Assembly: GCF_007858255.1 (NCBI RefSeq)
Contig: NZ_VFEU01000021.1
Location: 22,284-86,283, forward strand
Direction: 5' to 3'
Origin: Pseudomonas rhodesiae
GTDB taxonomy: Bacteria > Pseudomonadota > Gammaproteobacteria > Pseudomonadales > Pseudomonadaceae
DNA: 64,000 nucleotides
The translations under genes and the position numbers were made by a program. The first letter of the stretch is position 1, and each line of letters opens with the position of its first letter. Shown here piece after piece: positions 8,838 to 17,035 of this stretch. Below the pieces are notes generated by a model. It was not told the origin of the DNA. It was given only the letters and a program-made list of their open reading frames with translations, and made no database searches.

Positions 8838-9509
8838 TCAGTGGTTGACGGTGTACGCCAGCATCATCGACAACTGGCACATCGGCCGACCACTCTCGGC
8901 ATGCCACTGGTTGAACGCGCCCTGCACCGTCGCCAGATCGCGCAGGCTGGTGGGGGCCTTGTCGACGATTTTCTGCGCATTCAACGCCGCGACTACGTCG
9001 TCGCTGGGCACAAAGGTGTCCTTGCCGACCATGCGCAGAAAGCGCGGGGCCGATAGCCCACCCAACTGGTGGCCGTGCTTGCTCAAGTATTTCCACAGCC
9101 CAACGATGTCGGTCACCGGCCAATCGGCGATGAACGCGCCGAAGCTGCCTTTTTCCTGAGTGATATCCAGGATCATCTGCGCATTACGTGGCACGCTCTT
9201 GAGCTTGCCCAGGTGACGAATGATGCGGGTGTCCTGCATCAGGCGCTCCAGGTGCTCGGCGCCCATCAACACGACTTTTTCCGGATCGAAGCCAAAGAAC
9301 ACCTGCTCGAAGGCCGGCCACTTGGCATCTACCACGCTGTGCTTGAGCCCGGCCCGGAACACCCGCAGCGCCAGGGTCGACAGGTAGCGATCATCACTGA
9401 TCTTGCGTAATTGCGCCGGGGTCTTGGGAGCCGGCAGATGGGCTTCCAGTTTGGCCGCCGAGCCGAAGCGGTTCAGACAATATTCGTGCAGCCACTTGTA
9501 ATCGCGCAT
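8838..9509 (-). CDS. Divergent Tag-family (3-methyladenine DNA glycosylase I) protein
   Basis: This protein of 223 residues belongs to the HhH-GPD glycosylase superfamily, Tag branch. The stretches WPAFEQVFFGFDPEKV, DTRIIRHLGKLKSV and GSFGAFIADWP match the Tag core that recognises methylated adenine. The N-terminal CxW motif and the C-terminal Cys/His zinc ligands usual for Tag are not seen, so the true substrate is uncertain. The start is the ATG at 9509 directly after CCAGGAGAGGGC; a 13-codon extension upstream is rejected because it would include this ribosome site. It lies just downstream of ttcA on the same strand, separated by a terminator. Confidence 0.8.
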   Translation of the reverse strand: MRDYKWLHEYCLNRFGSAAKLEAHLPAPKTPAQLRKISDDRYLSTLALRVFRAGLKHSVVDAKWPAFEQVFFGFDPEKVVLMGAEHLERLMQDTRIIRHLGKLKSVPRNAQMILDITQEKGSFGAFIADWPVTDIVGLWKYLSKHGHQLGGLSAPRFLRMVGKDTFVPSDDVVAALNAQKIVDKAPTSLRDLATVQGAFNQWHAESGRPMCQLSMMLAYTVNH

Positions 9510-9534
9510 GCCCTCTCCTGGCAGTGGAATTGAA

Positions 9535-9556
9535 AACGGCGCCCGCAAGCGCCGTG
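9535..9556 (-). terminator. Intrinsic terminator after ttcA
   Basis: On the minus strand a 7-bp stem (ACGGCGC with GCGCCGT, loop of 6) is followed by TTTTC. It lies 21 bases after the ttcA stop and separates ttcA from the glycosylase gene. Confidence 0.6.
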
Positions 9557-9576
9557 TGTCAGAGCCTTGAAACGGC

Positions 9577-10401
9577 TCAGAGGTTCACCACATTAACGAA
9601 GCGCGACGCGGCGGTCTCGTCGATCTTCAGGCTGGTGAAGTCGAACAGGTTACGGTCGGCCAACTGCGACGGGATCACATTCTGCAGGCTGCGGAAAATG
9701 CTTTCGGTACGTCCCGGGGTCTTGCGCTCCCAGTCCTGCAGCATCTCCTTGACCACCTGGCGTTGCAGGTTTTCCTGGGAGCCGCAGAGGTTGCACGGGA
9801 TGATCGGGAATTGCTTGAAGTCGGAATAGGCCTGGATGTCTTTCTCATTGCAGTAGGCCAACGGACGAATCACCACGTTGCGCCCGTCATCGGCGCGCAG
9901 CTTGGGCGGCATGGCCTTGAGCGAACCATTGAAGAACATATTGAGGAAAAACGTCTCGACGATATCGTCGCGGTGATGCCCCAAGGCCATTTTGGTCGCG
10001 CCGATCTCATCGGCGAAGGTGTAGAGCGTGCCACGGCGCAGGCGCGAGCACAGCGAGCAGGTGGTTTTGCCTTCCGGGATCAGTTCCTTGACCACCGAGT
10101 AGGTGTCTTTTTCGACGATGTGATACTCGATGCCCAACTCTTTCAGGTAGGCCGGCAACACATGCTCGGGGAAGCCCGGTTGTTTCTGGTCCATGTTGAC
10201 GGCAACGATCTCGAACTTGATCGGCGCGACCTTTTGCAGGTGCAGCAGCACGTCAAGCATGGTGTAGCTGTCTTTGCCGCCGGAGAGGCAGACCATCACC
10301 TTGTCACCGTCCTCGATCATGTTGAAATCGGCGACCGCTTCACCGGCCAGGCGACGCAGGCGTTTTTGCAGTTTGTTCTGGTTGACCGTAAGAGTGCCCA
10401 T
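9577..10401 (-). CDS. ttcA: tRNA 2-thiocytidine(32) synthetase TtcA
   Basis: TtcA activates C32 of certain tRNAs with ATP and inserts sulfur, using a [4Fe-4S] cluster. The protein has 274 residues from the ATG at 10401. The PP-loop SGGKDS is at residues 40-45. The cluster cysteines are the pair Cys115/Cys118 (TCSLC) plus one in the PCNLC motif at 203-206. A much longer in-frame ORF reaching 10683 is only open upstream sequence. The divergent Yip1-family gene starts 281 bp away. Confidence 0.94.
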   Translation of the reverse strand: MGTLTVNQNKLQKRLRRLAGEAVADFNMIEDGDKVMVCLSGGKDSYTMLDVLLHLQKVAPIKFEIVAVNMDQKQPGFPEHVLPAYLKELGIEYHIVEKDTYSVVKELIPEGKTTCSLCSRLRRGTLYTFADEIGATKMALGHHRDDIVETFFLNMFFNGSLKAMPPKLRADDGRNVVIRPLAYCNEKDIQAYSDFKQFPIIPCNLCGSQENLQRQVVKEMLQDWERKTPGRTESIFRSLQNVIPSQLADRNLFDFTSLKIDETAASRFVNVVNL

Positions 10402-10681
10402 GGCGCTTGGATCCGCTTGAGGTGTGTGACGAAAAGCGCAGCATTTTACCGGTATGCGCCAGCGAGTCCAATGCGCGCTTATATTGCTCCTTCTACAGAG
10501 CCTGCGGCGATTAAGCCCAATGTTTACAGTGCAATATGCTCTAAAGGCCTTACAGTTTTTCCGGTCATCCATTCCTATACTGCGACATAAGGTCGCGCAC
10601 AAGCTATCCAGACCTTTCAGGCCAACTGGCCCGTGGGCGCTCCGTTGGGGGGCGATAGTAATAACGACAGGAGTGACTGGC

Positions 10682-11284
10682 ATGATCCATCACGTCGTGG
10701 GGCTGTTTACCCATCCCGATCAGGAATGGCGGGAAATCCGTGGCGATAAAGAAGAAAGCATCGGCCACATGTACCTCACTCACACGCTGATCCTGGCGGC
10801 CATCCCCGCCCTATCGGCTTTTATCGGCACCACCCAGGTCGGCTGGGTCATCGGCAATCGCGCACCCGTTATGCTGACCCAGGAAAGCGCATTGTGGATG
10901 ACCATCATGTCCTACGCGGCCATGCTCGCCGGCGTGGCGGTGATGGGCGCCTTTATCCACTGGATGGCGCGCACCTATGACGCCAACCCCAGCATGGCGC
11001 GCTGTGTGGCCTTCGCCACTTATACCGCGACGCCGTTGTTTATCGGCGGGCTGGCGGCCTTGTACCCGCATATGTGGCTGGGCATGGTCGTGGGGACGGC
11101 GGCGATCTGCTACACGGTGTACCTGTTGTATGTCGGCGTGCCGACCTTTATGAGCATCGATCCGGATGAAGGCTTCCTGTTTTCCAGCTCCATACTGGCC
11201 GTGGGGCTGGTGGTGCTGGTGGCGATCATGGCGTTTACCGTGATTGTCTGGGGCCTGGGCGTTGGGCCGATCTACACCAACTGA
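10682..11284 (+). CDS. Yip1-family inner-membrane protein
   Basis: This is a predicted polytopic membrane protein of 200 residues. A short cytosolic head (HHVVGLFTHPDQEWREI) typical of the bacterial Yip1 family precedes about five hydrophobic helices. The start is the ATG at 10682, after AACGACAGGAGTG, which supplies the ribosome site. Function in bacteria is unknown. It is a single gene, divergent from ttcA. Confidence 0.82.
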   Translation: MIHHVVGLFTHPDQEWREIRGDKEESIGHMYLTHTLILAAIPALSAFIGTTQVGWVIGNRAPVMLTQESALWMTIMSYAAMLAGVAVMGAFIHWMARTYDANPSMARCVAFATYTATPLFIGGLAALYPHMWLGMVVGTAAICYTVYLLYVGVPTFMSIDPDEGFLFSSSILAVGLVVLVAIMAFTVIVWGLGVGPIYTN

Positions 11285-11413
11285 CGCACACCACCGCGCA
11301 GGCAGGGCCACCGCAAGGTGGCCTTGTGCGTCTGGCATGACCATTCGGCGCCTGACAGATTCGGAAACACCTGGTTTTACGGCATACTGGGCGTCTCTGG
11401 AGATAGATACAGC

Positions 11414-11908
11414 ATGCCCGAGCAACTCAATACCCGCGTCGAAGAGTGTTTCCAGCTAGCCGAGTCCTTTTTCAAACGAAGCTTCAAGCGTCCCCAAGTC
11501 AGCCTCAAGCTGCGCGGTCAAAAGGCCGGCGTCGCGCACTTGCACGAGAATCTGCTGCGTTTCAACCCCCAGCTTTACCAGGAAAACAGCCAACACTTCC
11601 TCAAGCAGACCGTGGCCCATGAAGTGGCCCACCTGATCGCCCACCAACTATTCGGCGAGCGCATCCAGCCCCATGGCGAAGAATGGCAATTGATCATGCG
11701 CGGCGTGTACGAACTGCCGCCGGACCGCTGCCATACCTACGCGGTGAAGCGGCGCCAGGTAACGCGCTACATCTACCGTTGCCCGTGTGCCGACAGCGAT
11801 TTTCCATTTTCCTCACAGCGTCACGGCCTGGTGCGTCAGGGGCGCAGGTATTTATGCCGGCGGTGTCGGCAGACACTGGTGTTTACCGGAGAGACTCGCG
11901 TGGAGTGA
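11414..11908 (+). CDS. sprT: SprT-like zinc metalloprotease
   Basis: This protein of 164 residues carries the zinc-protease motif HEVAH at residues 69-73, followed by a third histidine in the PHGEEW stretch. The C-terminus has two Cys pairs (RCPC and LCRRC) forming a zinc ribbon, as in SprT proteins and the eukaryotic DNA-protein crosslink protease SPRTN. A role in DNA-protein crosslink repair is inference by family. The start at 11414 gives the usual family length; a 32-codon upstream extension is rejected. Confidence 0.88.
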   Translation: MPEQLNTRVEECFQLAESFFKRSFKRPQVSLKLRGQKAGVAHLHENLLRFNPQLYQENSQHFLKQTVAHEVAHLIAHQLFGERIQPHGEEWQLIMRGVYELPPDRCHTYAVKRRQVTRYIYRCPCADSDFPFSSQRHGLVRQGRRYLCRRCRQTLVFTGETRVE

Positions 11909-11974
11909 TGGGGTCGGTGGTCATCGGGCGCTATCGAGGCAAGCGCCCATTTAGAGCCGAGCAACCGATTTAAA

Positions 11975-12132
11975 TGTGGCAAGGGGCTTGCCCTACTAGC
12001 CCTAGGTATCACCAGTATTAACTGAAAGAACCGGCTCAAAAGATGGGAGGGGGCTTCCCCTCGATAGCAGTGGGTCTGTCAGCCTATCTGCCACTGGCCC
12101 ACCGTCATCGGGGGCAAGCCCCCTCCCACCTT
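11975..12132. repeat. Cluster of three REP-like elements (one REPIN pair plus a degenerate copy)
   Basis: Three copies of the Pseudomonas REP palindrome lie in the gap between sprT and the CoA-transferase gene. A degenerate copy is at 11975-12000 (core GGGGCTTGCCC), one at 12044-12070 (GGGAGGGGGCTTCCCC) and an inverted one at 12106-12130 (CGGGGGCAAGCCCCCTCCCA). The last two face each other as a REPIN doublet. The 285-bp gap holds no supportable gene. Confidence 0.85.
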
Positions 12133-12193
12133 TGATAGTCGATGTTTTCGATGAAGATAGGTGCATACCCATGCACCGATAGCGGCGGGTCAT

Positions 12194-13369
12194 TCAACCG
12201 ACCACCTTGCTGCGCCGCAATTCGGCTATCCGCTGAACACTGAAACCCAGCTCCGCCAACACTTCATCGCTGTGTGCGCCCACGGCTACGCCGATGTGTC
12301 GAGGCGCCGGCAACCCTTCTGAAAACTTCAGCGGGCAGGCAATCTGCGCCTGGCTTGAGCCATCGCCTCTGGGTACTTGGCTGACCAACGCCCGCGCCTT
12401 TAGCTGCGGATGAGCCACGGCTTCACTGAGCGTCAGCACAGGCTCCACGCACGCATCCAACCCGGCAAACAATTCACATAGCTCATCGAAACGGCGCTTC
12501 TCGAATTCCACCTGCAACGCCTGTTTAAGAACCCGTTGCTGCTCGGGCTTGAGGCTGTGCGCCGCCAACTCGGGCCGGCCCAAGGCTGCGCACAGAGCCT
12601 GCATGAAAGCAGGCTCCAGGCTACCCACCGACATCCAGCGCCCGTCCCGCGTGCGGTAGTAATCGTAGAAACTGCCGCCATTGAGCACCTGGCTTTCCCA
12701 TTCCGGCTCCACACCGCACGCCAGATACCCCGCGCCAGCCATGGCATTGAGGCTGAACGAGCAGTCCGTCATGCTCACATCCAGGTATTGCCCCACCCCA
12801 CTCTGCTGCCGCGCGATCACCGCCGCCAGCAAACCGACCACTGCGTGCAGAGAGCCGCCCCCCACATCCGCAACTTGCACGCCCAGAGGCAACGGCCCGC
12901 TGTCCTGACGCCCGGTGTAACTGGCCACGCCGGCCAGTGCCAGGTAATTGATATCGTGGCCGGCGCGGTCCTTGTAGGGGCCGGTCTGGCCGTAGCCGGT
13001 GATCGACATGTAGATCAATCGCGGGTTGATCGCCTTCAATGCCTCATACCCCAGACCCAAGCGCTCCATCACGCCGGGGCGGAACTGTTCGAGCACAATG
13101 TCGTAATCCGCCACCAGCGTGCGCACGATCTCCAGCGCCTCGGCCTGTTTGAGGTCCAGCGCCAGGCTGCGCTTATTGCGATTGAGGTAAGCGTGGCTCG
13201 CCGAAGTGCCCCGGTCATGGGGCGGCAGCACGCGCAACAGGTCCGGACGCGTGGGCGACTCGATGCGTAGCACTTCGGCGCCCATGTCCGCCAACATCAA
13301 TGAAGCAAACGGACCGGGCAGCAAGGTGGAAAAATCCAGCACTTTAAGGGACGCCAAGGGACCGGACAT
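12194..13369 (-). CDS. CaiB/BaiF family (class III) CoA-transferase or alpha-methylacyl-CoA racemase
   Basis: This enzyme of 391 residues belongs to the interlocked-dimer family III acyl-CoA proteins. It starts at the ATG at 13369 preceded by AGGAGTCCC. The motif AGHDINYLALAG places the catalytic Asp at 139. That motif and the following VADVGGGSLHAVVGLLAA stretch resemble alpha-methylacyl-CoA racemases more than formyl-CoA transferases, so it may epimerise 2-methylacyl-CoA rather than move CoA between acids. No beta-oxidation genes are adjacent. The gene stands alone, divergent from the tus operon. Confidence 0.85.
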   Translation of the reverse strand: MSGPLASLKVLDFSTLLPGPFASLMLADMGAEVLRIESPTRPDLLRVLPPHDRGTSASHAYLNRNKRSLALDLKQAEALEIVRTLVADYDIVLEQFRPGVMERLGLGYEALKAINPRLIYMSITGYGQTGPYKDRAGHDINYLALAGVASYTGRQDSGPLPLGVQVADVGGGSLHAVVGLLAAVIARQQSGVGQYLDVSMTDCSFSLNAMAGAGYLACGVEPEWESQVLNGGSFYDYYRTRDGRWMSVGSLEPAFMQALCAALGRPELAAHSLKPEQQRVLKQALQVEFEKRRFDELCELFAGLDACVEPVLTLSEAVAHPQLKARALVSQVPRGDGSSQAQIACPLKFSEGLPAPRHIGVAVGAHSDEVLAELGFSVQRIAELRRSKVVG

Positions 13370-13526
13370 AGGGACTCCTGTTGGGTTGCGAGTTCCCACA
13401 GCCTAGGCAGGCTGACGCCTATCGGCAATCGTCAGAACGGTCAGCGACACTGACCGTTTTGATCACGGCGGGCTTTTTCGCGCAGTCGGCTTTATCATTG
13501 CCCCACGTTTGCTTGCCGAGTGTTCC

Positions 13527-13919
13527 ATGAAGTTTGCGATTGCCTTGTTTTCCGCCGCCCATGCGCCTTCTTCGCGCCGTGCCCTGCTGTTTGCCCAGGC
13601 TGCGCTCGCCGGCGGGCATGAGATTGTGCGGCTGTTTTTCTATCAGGACGGCGTTTACAGCGCGGCCAATAGCATCGTCGCCCCCCAGGATGAGCAGGAC
13701 ATCGCGCGCCAGTGGCGTGAGTTTGTCAGCCAGCATCAGCTCGATGGCGTGGTGTGCATCGCCGCTGCCCTGCGCCGAGGCGTGCTCAATGCCGAAGAGG
13801 CCACGCGCTATCAACGCAGCGCGGTGAACCTGGAGGCCCCCTGGGCACTCTCGGGCCTTGGCCAACTGCACGACGCTGCCCAGGCCGCCGACCGCCTGAT
13901 CTGCTTTGGAGGGCCGTGA
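13527..13919 (+). CDS. tusD: Sulfurtransferase subunit TusD
   Basis: TusD is part of the TusBCD hexamer that relays persulfide sulfur from TusA to TusE during 2-thiolation of tRNA wobble uridine. It has 130 residues, with the sulfur-carrying Cys77 in the GVVCIAAALRRGV motif, so it looks active. It is the first gene of a tight operon tusD-C-B-E and the YbiB-like gene. The acceptor enzyme MnmA is encoded in the same window at 40445. Confidence 0.93.
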   Translation: MKFAIALFSAAHAPSSRRALLFAQAALAGGHEIVRLFFYQDGVYSAANSIVAPQDEQDIARQWREFVSQHQLDGVVCIAAALRRGVLNAEEATRYQRSAVNLEAPWALSGLGQLHDAAQAADRLICFGGP

Positions 13920-13920
13920 C

Positions 13921-14271
13921 ATGTCCAAATCCCTATTGGTGATCAGCCGCCAGGCGCCCTGGTCTGGGCCCAGCGCGCGGGAAGCGCTGGACATCGTACT
14001 GGCCGGCGGAGCCTTCGATTTGCCGATCGGCCTGCTGTTTATGGACGACGGCGTGTTTCAACTGGCGCCAGGCCAGGACGCCAAAGCCGTTCAGCAAAAA
14101 GACCTCAGTGCCAACCTGCAGGCCCTCGGGCTGTTTGGCATCGACGACGTGTTTGCCTGTAGCCACAGCCTCACGGAACGCGGGCTCACCCCACCCGCCA
14201 GCGCGCAGCCTATGGACAGCGCTGCGATTTCCCAATTGATTGACCGTTACGACCAGGTGATAACCCTCTGA
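13921..14271 (+). CDS. tusC: Sulfur relay protein TusC
   Basis: This DsrF-like subunit of the TusBCD complex has 116 residues. It begins one base after the tusD stop, with GGAGGGCC as ribosome site. The fold-typical stretch DLPIGLLFMDDGVFQL is present. It has a structural role in the heterohexamer and its stop overlaps the tusB start (TGATG). Confidence 0.9.
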   Translation: MSKSLLVISRQAPWSGPSAREALDIVLAGGAFDLPIGLLFMDDGVFQLAPGQDAKAVQQKDLSANLQALGLFGIDDVFACSHSLTERGLTPPASAQPMDSAAISQLIDRYDQVITL

Positions 14272-14549
14272 TGTCGACTCTCCATGTGGTTTCCCACTCG
14301 CCCTTTACCGATGGTCGCCTGGCCAGTTGCCTACGGGTATGCGGCGCCAAGGACGCAATCCTGCTGTGCGGTGACGGCGCCTACGCCCTGCACAACCCGG
14401 CGCTGCACAGTCAAGGTGTGAAAGTCTTTGTGCTGGCCGAAGACAGCCAGGCGCGCAACCTGCCAGTGCCGGACTGGGCCAGCAGCGTGGATTATTCGGG
14501 GTTCGTGCAGTTGTCGATCGATTACGACAAGGTCAATACCTGGCTATGA
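14271..14549 (+). CDS. tusB: Sulfur relay protein TusB
   Basis: This DsrH-like subunit of TusBCD has 92 residues. It overlaps tusC by one base and tusE by four bases, so translation is coupled along the operon. The pattern KDAILLCGDGAYAL is typical of the family. Confidence 0.9.
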   Translation: MSTLHVVSHSPFTDGRLASCLRVCGAKDAILLCGDGAYALHNPALHSQGVKVFVLAEDSQARNLPVPDWASSVDYSGFVQLSIDYDKVNTWL

Positions 14550-14881
14550 ATACGCTCACCGTCGGTTCGCGCAGCCTGGAACTGGACAAGGACGGCTACC
14601 TGGTCGACCTGAATGACTGGTCCGTCGAAGTCGCCAACGCCCTGGCCGCCGCCGAGGCCTTGGAACTGACGCCGGACCACTGGCAGATCCTCAACCTGCT
14701 GCGCGAGTTCTACGCCCAATTCCAACTGTCCCCGGCCACGCGCCCGCTGATCAAATACACCGCCTTGAAGCTGGGCCCCGAAAAGGGCAACAGCCTGCAC
14801 CTCAACAAACTGTTCAACGGCACTCCCGCCAAACTCGCCGCCAAGCTGGCGGGCCTGCCCAGGCCGACGAATTGCTTATGA
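14546..14881 (+). CDS. tusE: Sulfur carrier protein TusE (DsrC family)
   Basis: TusE accepts persulfide from TusD and passes it to MnmA for s2U34 formation in tRNA. It has 111 residues. The C-terminal arm ends in PTNCL, so the carrier Cys110 is in the expected penultimate position. The family stretch LTPDHWQILNLLREFY is intact. Its stop overlaps the start of the following ybiB-like gene (ATGA). Confidence 0.94.
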   Translation: MNTLTVGSRSLELDKDGYLVDLNDWSVEVANALAAAEALELTPDHWQILNLLREFYAQFQLSPATRPLIKYTALKLGPEKGNSLHLNKLFNGTPAKLAAKLAGLPRPTNCL

Positions 14882-15879
14882 CCGACTTTGCCCCGCTGAC
14901 CCTGCAAACCCCTGCCGAGCACCCCTTTGCGCAGTTCGTACGCATCCTGGGCAAAGGCAAGCGCGGTGCGCGCAACCTCACCCGTGAAGAAGCCCGCGAG
15001 GCGATGGGCATGTTGCTCGACGAAAAAGTCGAGGACACCCAACTCGGTGCATTTCTGATGCTGCTGCGGCATAAGGAGGAAAGCCCGGAAGAGCTCGCCG
15101 GCTTTACCGAGGCGGTACGCGAGCGTCTCAACGCCCCGGCGCTGAACGTCGATATCGACTGGCCCAGCTATGCCGGTAAAAAGCGCCACCTGCCGTGGTT
15201 CCTGCTGGCCGCCAAGTGCCTGGCACAAAATGGCGTGCGTATCCTGATGCACGGCGGCGGCGCCCACACCGCCGGGCGGCTCTACACCGAGCAATTACTG
15301 CACGGCTTGCAGATTCCGCTGTGCCGCGACTGGCAGCAGGTGGAGGCCGCGTTTGCCCAAGGCAACCTGGCGTTTATTCCGTTGGGCGATTGGGCGCCGC
15401 AGCTGCAGCGCATGATCGACCTGCGCAACACCCTGGGCCTGCGCTCGCCGATCCACTCTCTGGCGCGCCTGCTCAACCCGCTGAACGCTCGGTGCGGCTT
15501 GCAAAGCATTTTCCACCCCGGTTACCAAGGCGTGCACCGCGATGCCAGCGGCCTGCTCGGCGACACGGTGATCGTAGTCAAGGGCGATGGCGGCGAGATC
15601 GAAATCAACCCCGATACCCTCAGCCATCTCTACGGCACCACCGGCGGCCAGAGCTGGGACGAAGAATGGCCCGCGCTGTCCGTCCAACGCCACGTCAAAC
15701 CGGCAACCCTGGAGCCTGAACACCTCAAAGCCGTATGGCGCGGCGATGTCGAGGACAGCTATCCGCAACTGGCGCTGATCGCCACCATGGCACTGGCGCT
15801 GCGCGGCCTTGGGCACCCCCGCGATCAGGCGTTTGCGATGGCGGAGGATTACTGGCAAACGCGGGATAGATCGATTTAA
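14878..15879 (+). CDS. ybiB: YbiB-like protein, TrpD2 family (glycosyltransferase-fold, nucleic-acid binding)
   Basis: This protein of 333 residues has the phosphoribosyltransferase-like fold of anthranilate phosphoribosyltransferase, but of the YbiB/TrpD2 branch. E. coli YbiB binds nucleic acids and is LexA-controlled rather than being a tryptophan enzyme. The N-terminal helical domain (EEAREAMGMLLDEKVED) and a HGGGAHTAGR loop in place of the canonical PRPP loop are visible. It starts inside the tusE stop, so it is co-translated with the sulfur relay genes; whether it takes part in tRNA thiolation is unknown. Confidence 0.85.
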   Translation: MTDFAPLTLQTPAEHPFAQFVRILGKGKRGARNLTREEAREAMGMLLDEKVEDTQLGAFLMLLRHKEESPEELAGFTEAVRERLNAPALNVDIDWPSYAGKKRHLPWFLLAAKCLAQNGVRILMHGGGAHTAGRLYTEQLLHGLQIPLCRDWQQVEAAFAQGNLAFIPLGDWAPQLQRMIDLRNTLGLRSPIHSLARLLNPLNARCGLQSIFHPGYQGVHRDASGLLGDTVIVVKGDGGEIEINPDTLSHLYGTTGGQSWDEEWPALSVQRHVKPATLEPEHLKAVWRGDVEDSYPQLALIATMALALRGLGHPRDQAFAMAEDYWQTRDRSI

Positions 15880-15967
15880 TCGATAAGTGACCCGCAGTCT
15901 TTGCGCTTTTAAATCGAACCCTGATCTTTAGACTGGGCTCCAACGCTTATTAGTCGAGGAGCCAGTC

Positions 15968-16963
15968 ATGGGTTTGCTGATCGAAGGACACTGGAAAGAC
16001 CAGTGGTACGAAAGTAGCGCGGATGGCGCTTTCCAGCGCGAACAGGCGCAACGCCGCAACTGGGTCACCGCCGACGGCCAGCCTGGCCCCAGTGGCGAGG
16101 GCGGTTTCAAGGCCGAAGCCGGGCGCTATCACCTCTACGTTTCCCTGGCCTGCCCATGGGCACATCGCACGTTGATCCTGCGCAAGCTCAAGGGCCTGGA
16201 AAGCCTGATCGACGTGTCGGTGGTCAGCTGGCTGATGCTGGAAAACGGCTGGACCTTCGATAAGGCCACAGGCTCAACTGGTGATCGACTCGACGACTTT
16301 GCCTACATGCACCGACGCTACACCGCCGACACGGCCGACTACACTGGACGCGTTACCGTACCGGTGCTGTGGGACAAGCAACGCCAGCGCATCGTCAGCA
16401 ACGAATCGGCGGAGATCATCCGCATGTTCAACAGCGCGTTCAACGGGCTGACTGGCAACGCCCTGGACTTCTACCCCGAGCCGTTGCGCCCGACCATCGA
16501 CGCACTGAACGCGCGGATCTACCCAGCGGTCAACAACGGCGTGTATCGCGCGGGCTTCGCCACCTCGCAGCAAGCCTATGAAAGTGCTTTCGACGATGTA
16601 TTTGCCGAGCTGGATCACTTGGAACAGCACCTGGGCGAGCATCGCTACCTGGCCGGGGAATACCTGACCGAAGCCGATGTGCGGCTGTTCACTACGCTGA
16701 TTCGTTTTGATGCGGTGTATTACAGCCACTTCAAATGCAATCTGCGGCGCATTGCCGATTACGCGAACCTGTCCAATTGGCTGAGGGAAATGTATCAGTG
16801 GCCTGGCGTGGCCGAGACGGTGGATTTCGAACACATCAAAGGGCACTACTACGCCAGCCACCGCACCATCAACCCAACGGGGATTGTGCCGAAAGGACCA
16901 TTGCAGACGTTCGATACCGTGCACGATCGGCAGCGGTTGAGCGGAAAAGGGGTGTGGAGCTGA
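15968..16963 (+). CDS. yqjG: Glutathionyl-hydroquinone reductase (YqjG/PcpF family)
   Basis: This xi-class glutathione transferase of 331 residues removes glutathione from glutathionyl-hydroquinones. The catalytic motif CPWAH has the nucleophile Cys62. A C-terminal helical GST domain follows, with YPAVNNGVYRAGFATSQ and TEADVRLFTTLIRFDAVY as expected. The start is the ATG at 15968, which follows GAGGAGCC. It appears monocistronic and ends near a single REP element. Confidence 0.93.
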   Translation: MGLLIEGHWKDQWYESSADGAFQREQAQRRNWVTADGQPGPSGEGGFKAEAGRYHLYVSLACPWAHRTLILRKLKGLESLIDVSVVSWLMLENGWTFDKATGSTGDRLDDFAYMHRRYTADTADYTGRVTVPVLWDKQRQRIVSNESAEIIRMFNSAFNGLTGNALDFYPEPLRPTIDALNARIYPAVNNGVYRAGFATSQQAYESAFDDVFAELDHLEQHLGEHRYLAGEYLTEADVRLFTTLIRFDAVYYSHFKCNLRRIADYANLSNWLREMYQWPGVAETVDFEHIKGHYYASHRTINPTGIVPKGPLQTFDTVHDRQRLSGKGVWS

Positions 16964-16990
16964 TCCAACAGCCTGGCTGACTGCCAGACC

Positions 16991-17014
16991 GCATCGGGGG
17001 CAAGCCCCCTTCCA
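16991..17014. repeat. Single REP element
   Basis: One copy of the REP core CGGGGGCAAGCCCCCTTCC lies between the convergent yqjG and cysG genes. No inverted partner is within 100 bp. Confidence 0.8.
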
Positions 17015-17035
17015 AAGGGTGGTAGCGCTTTAGTT

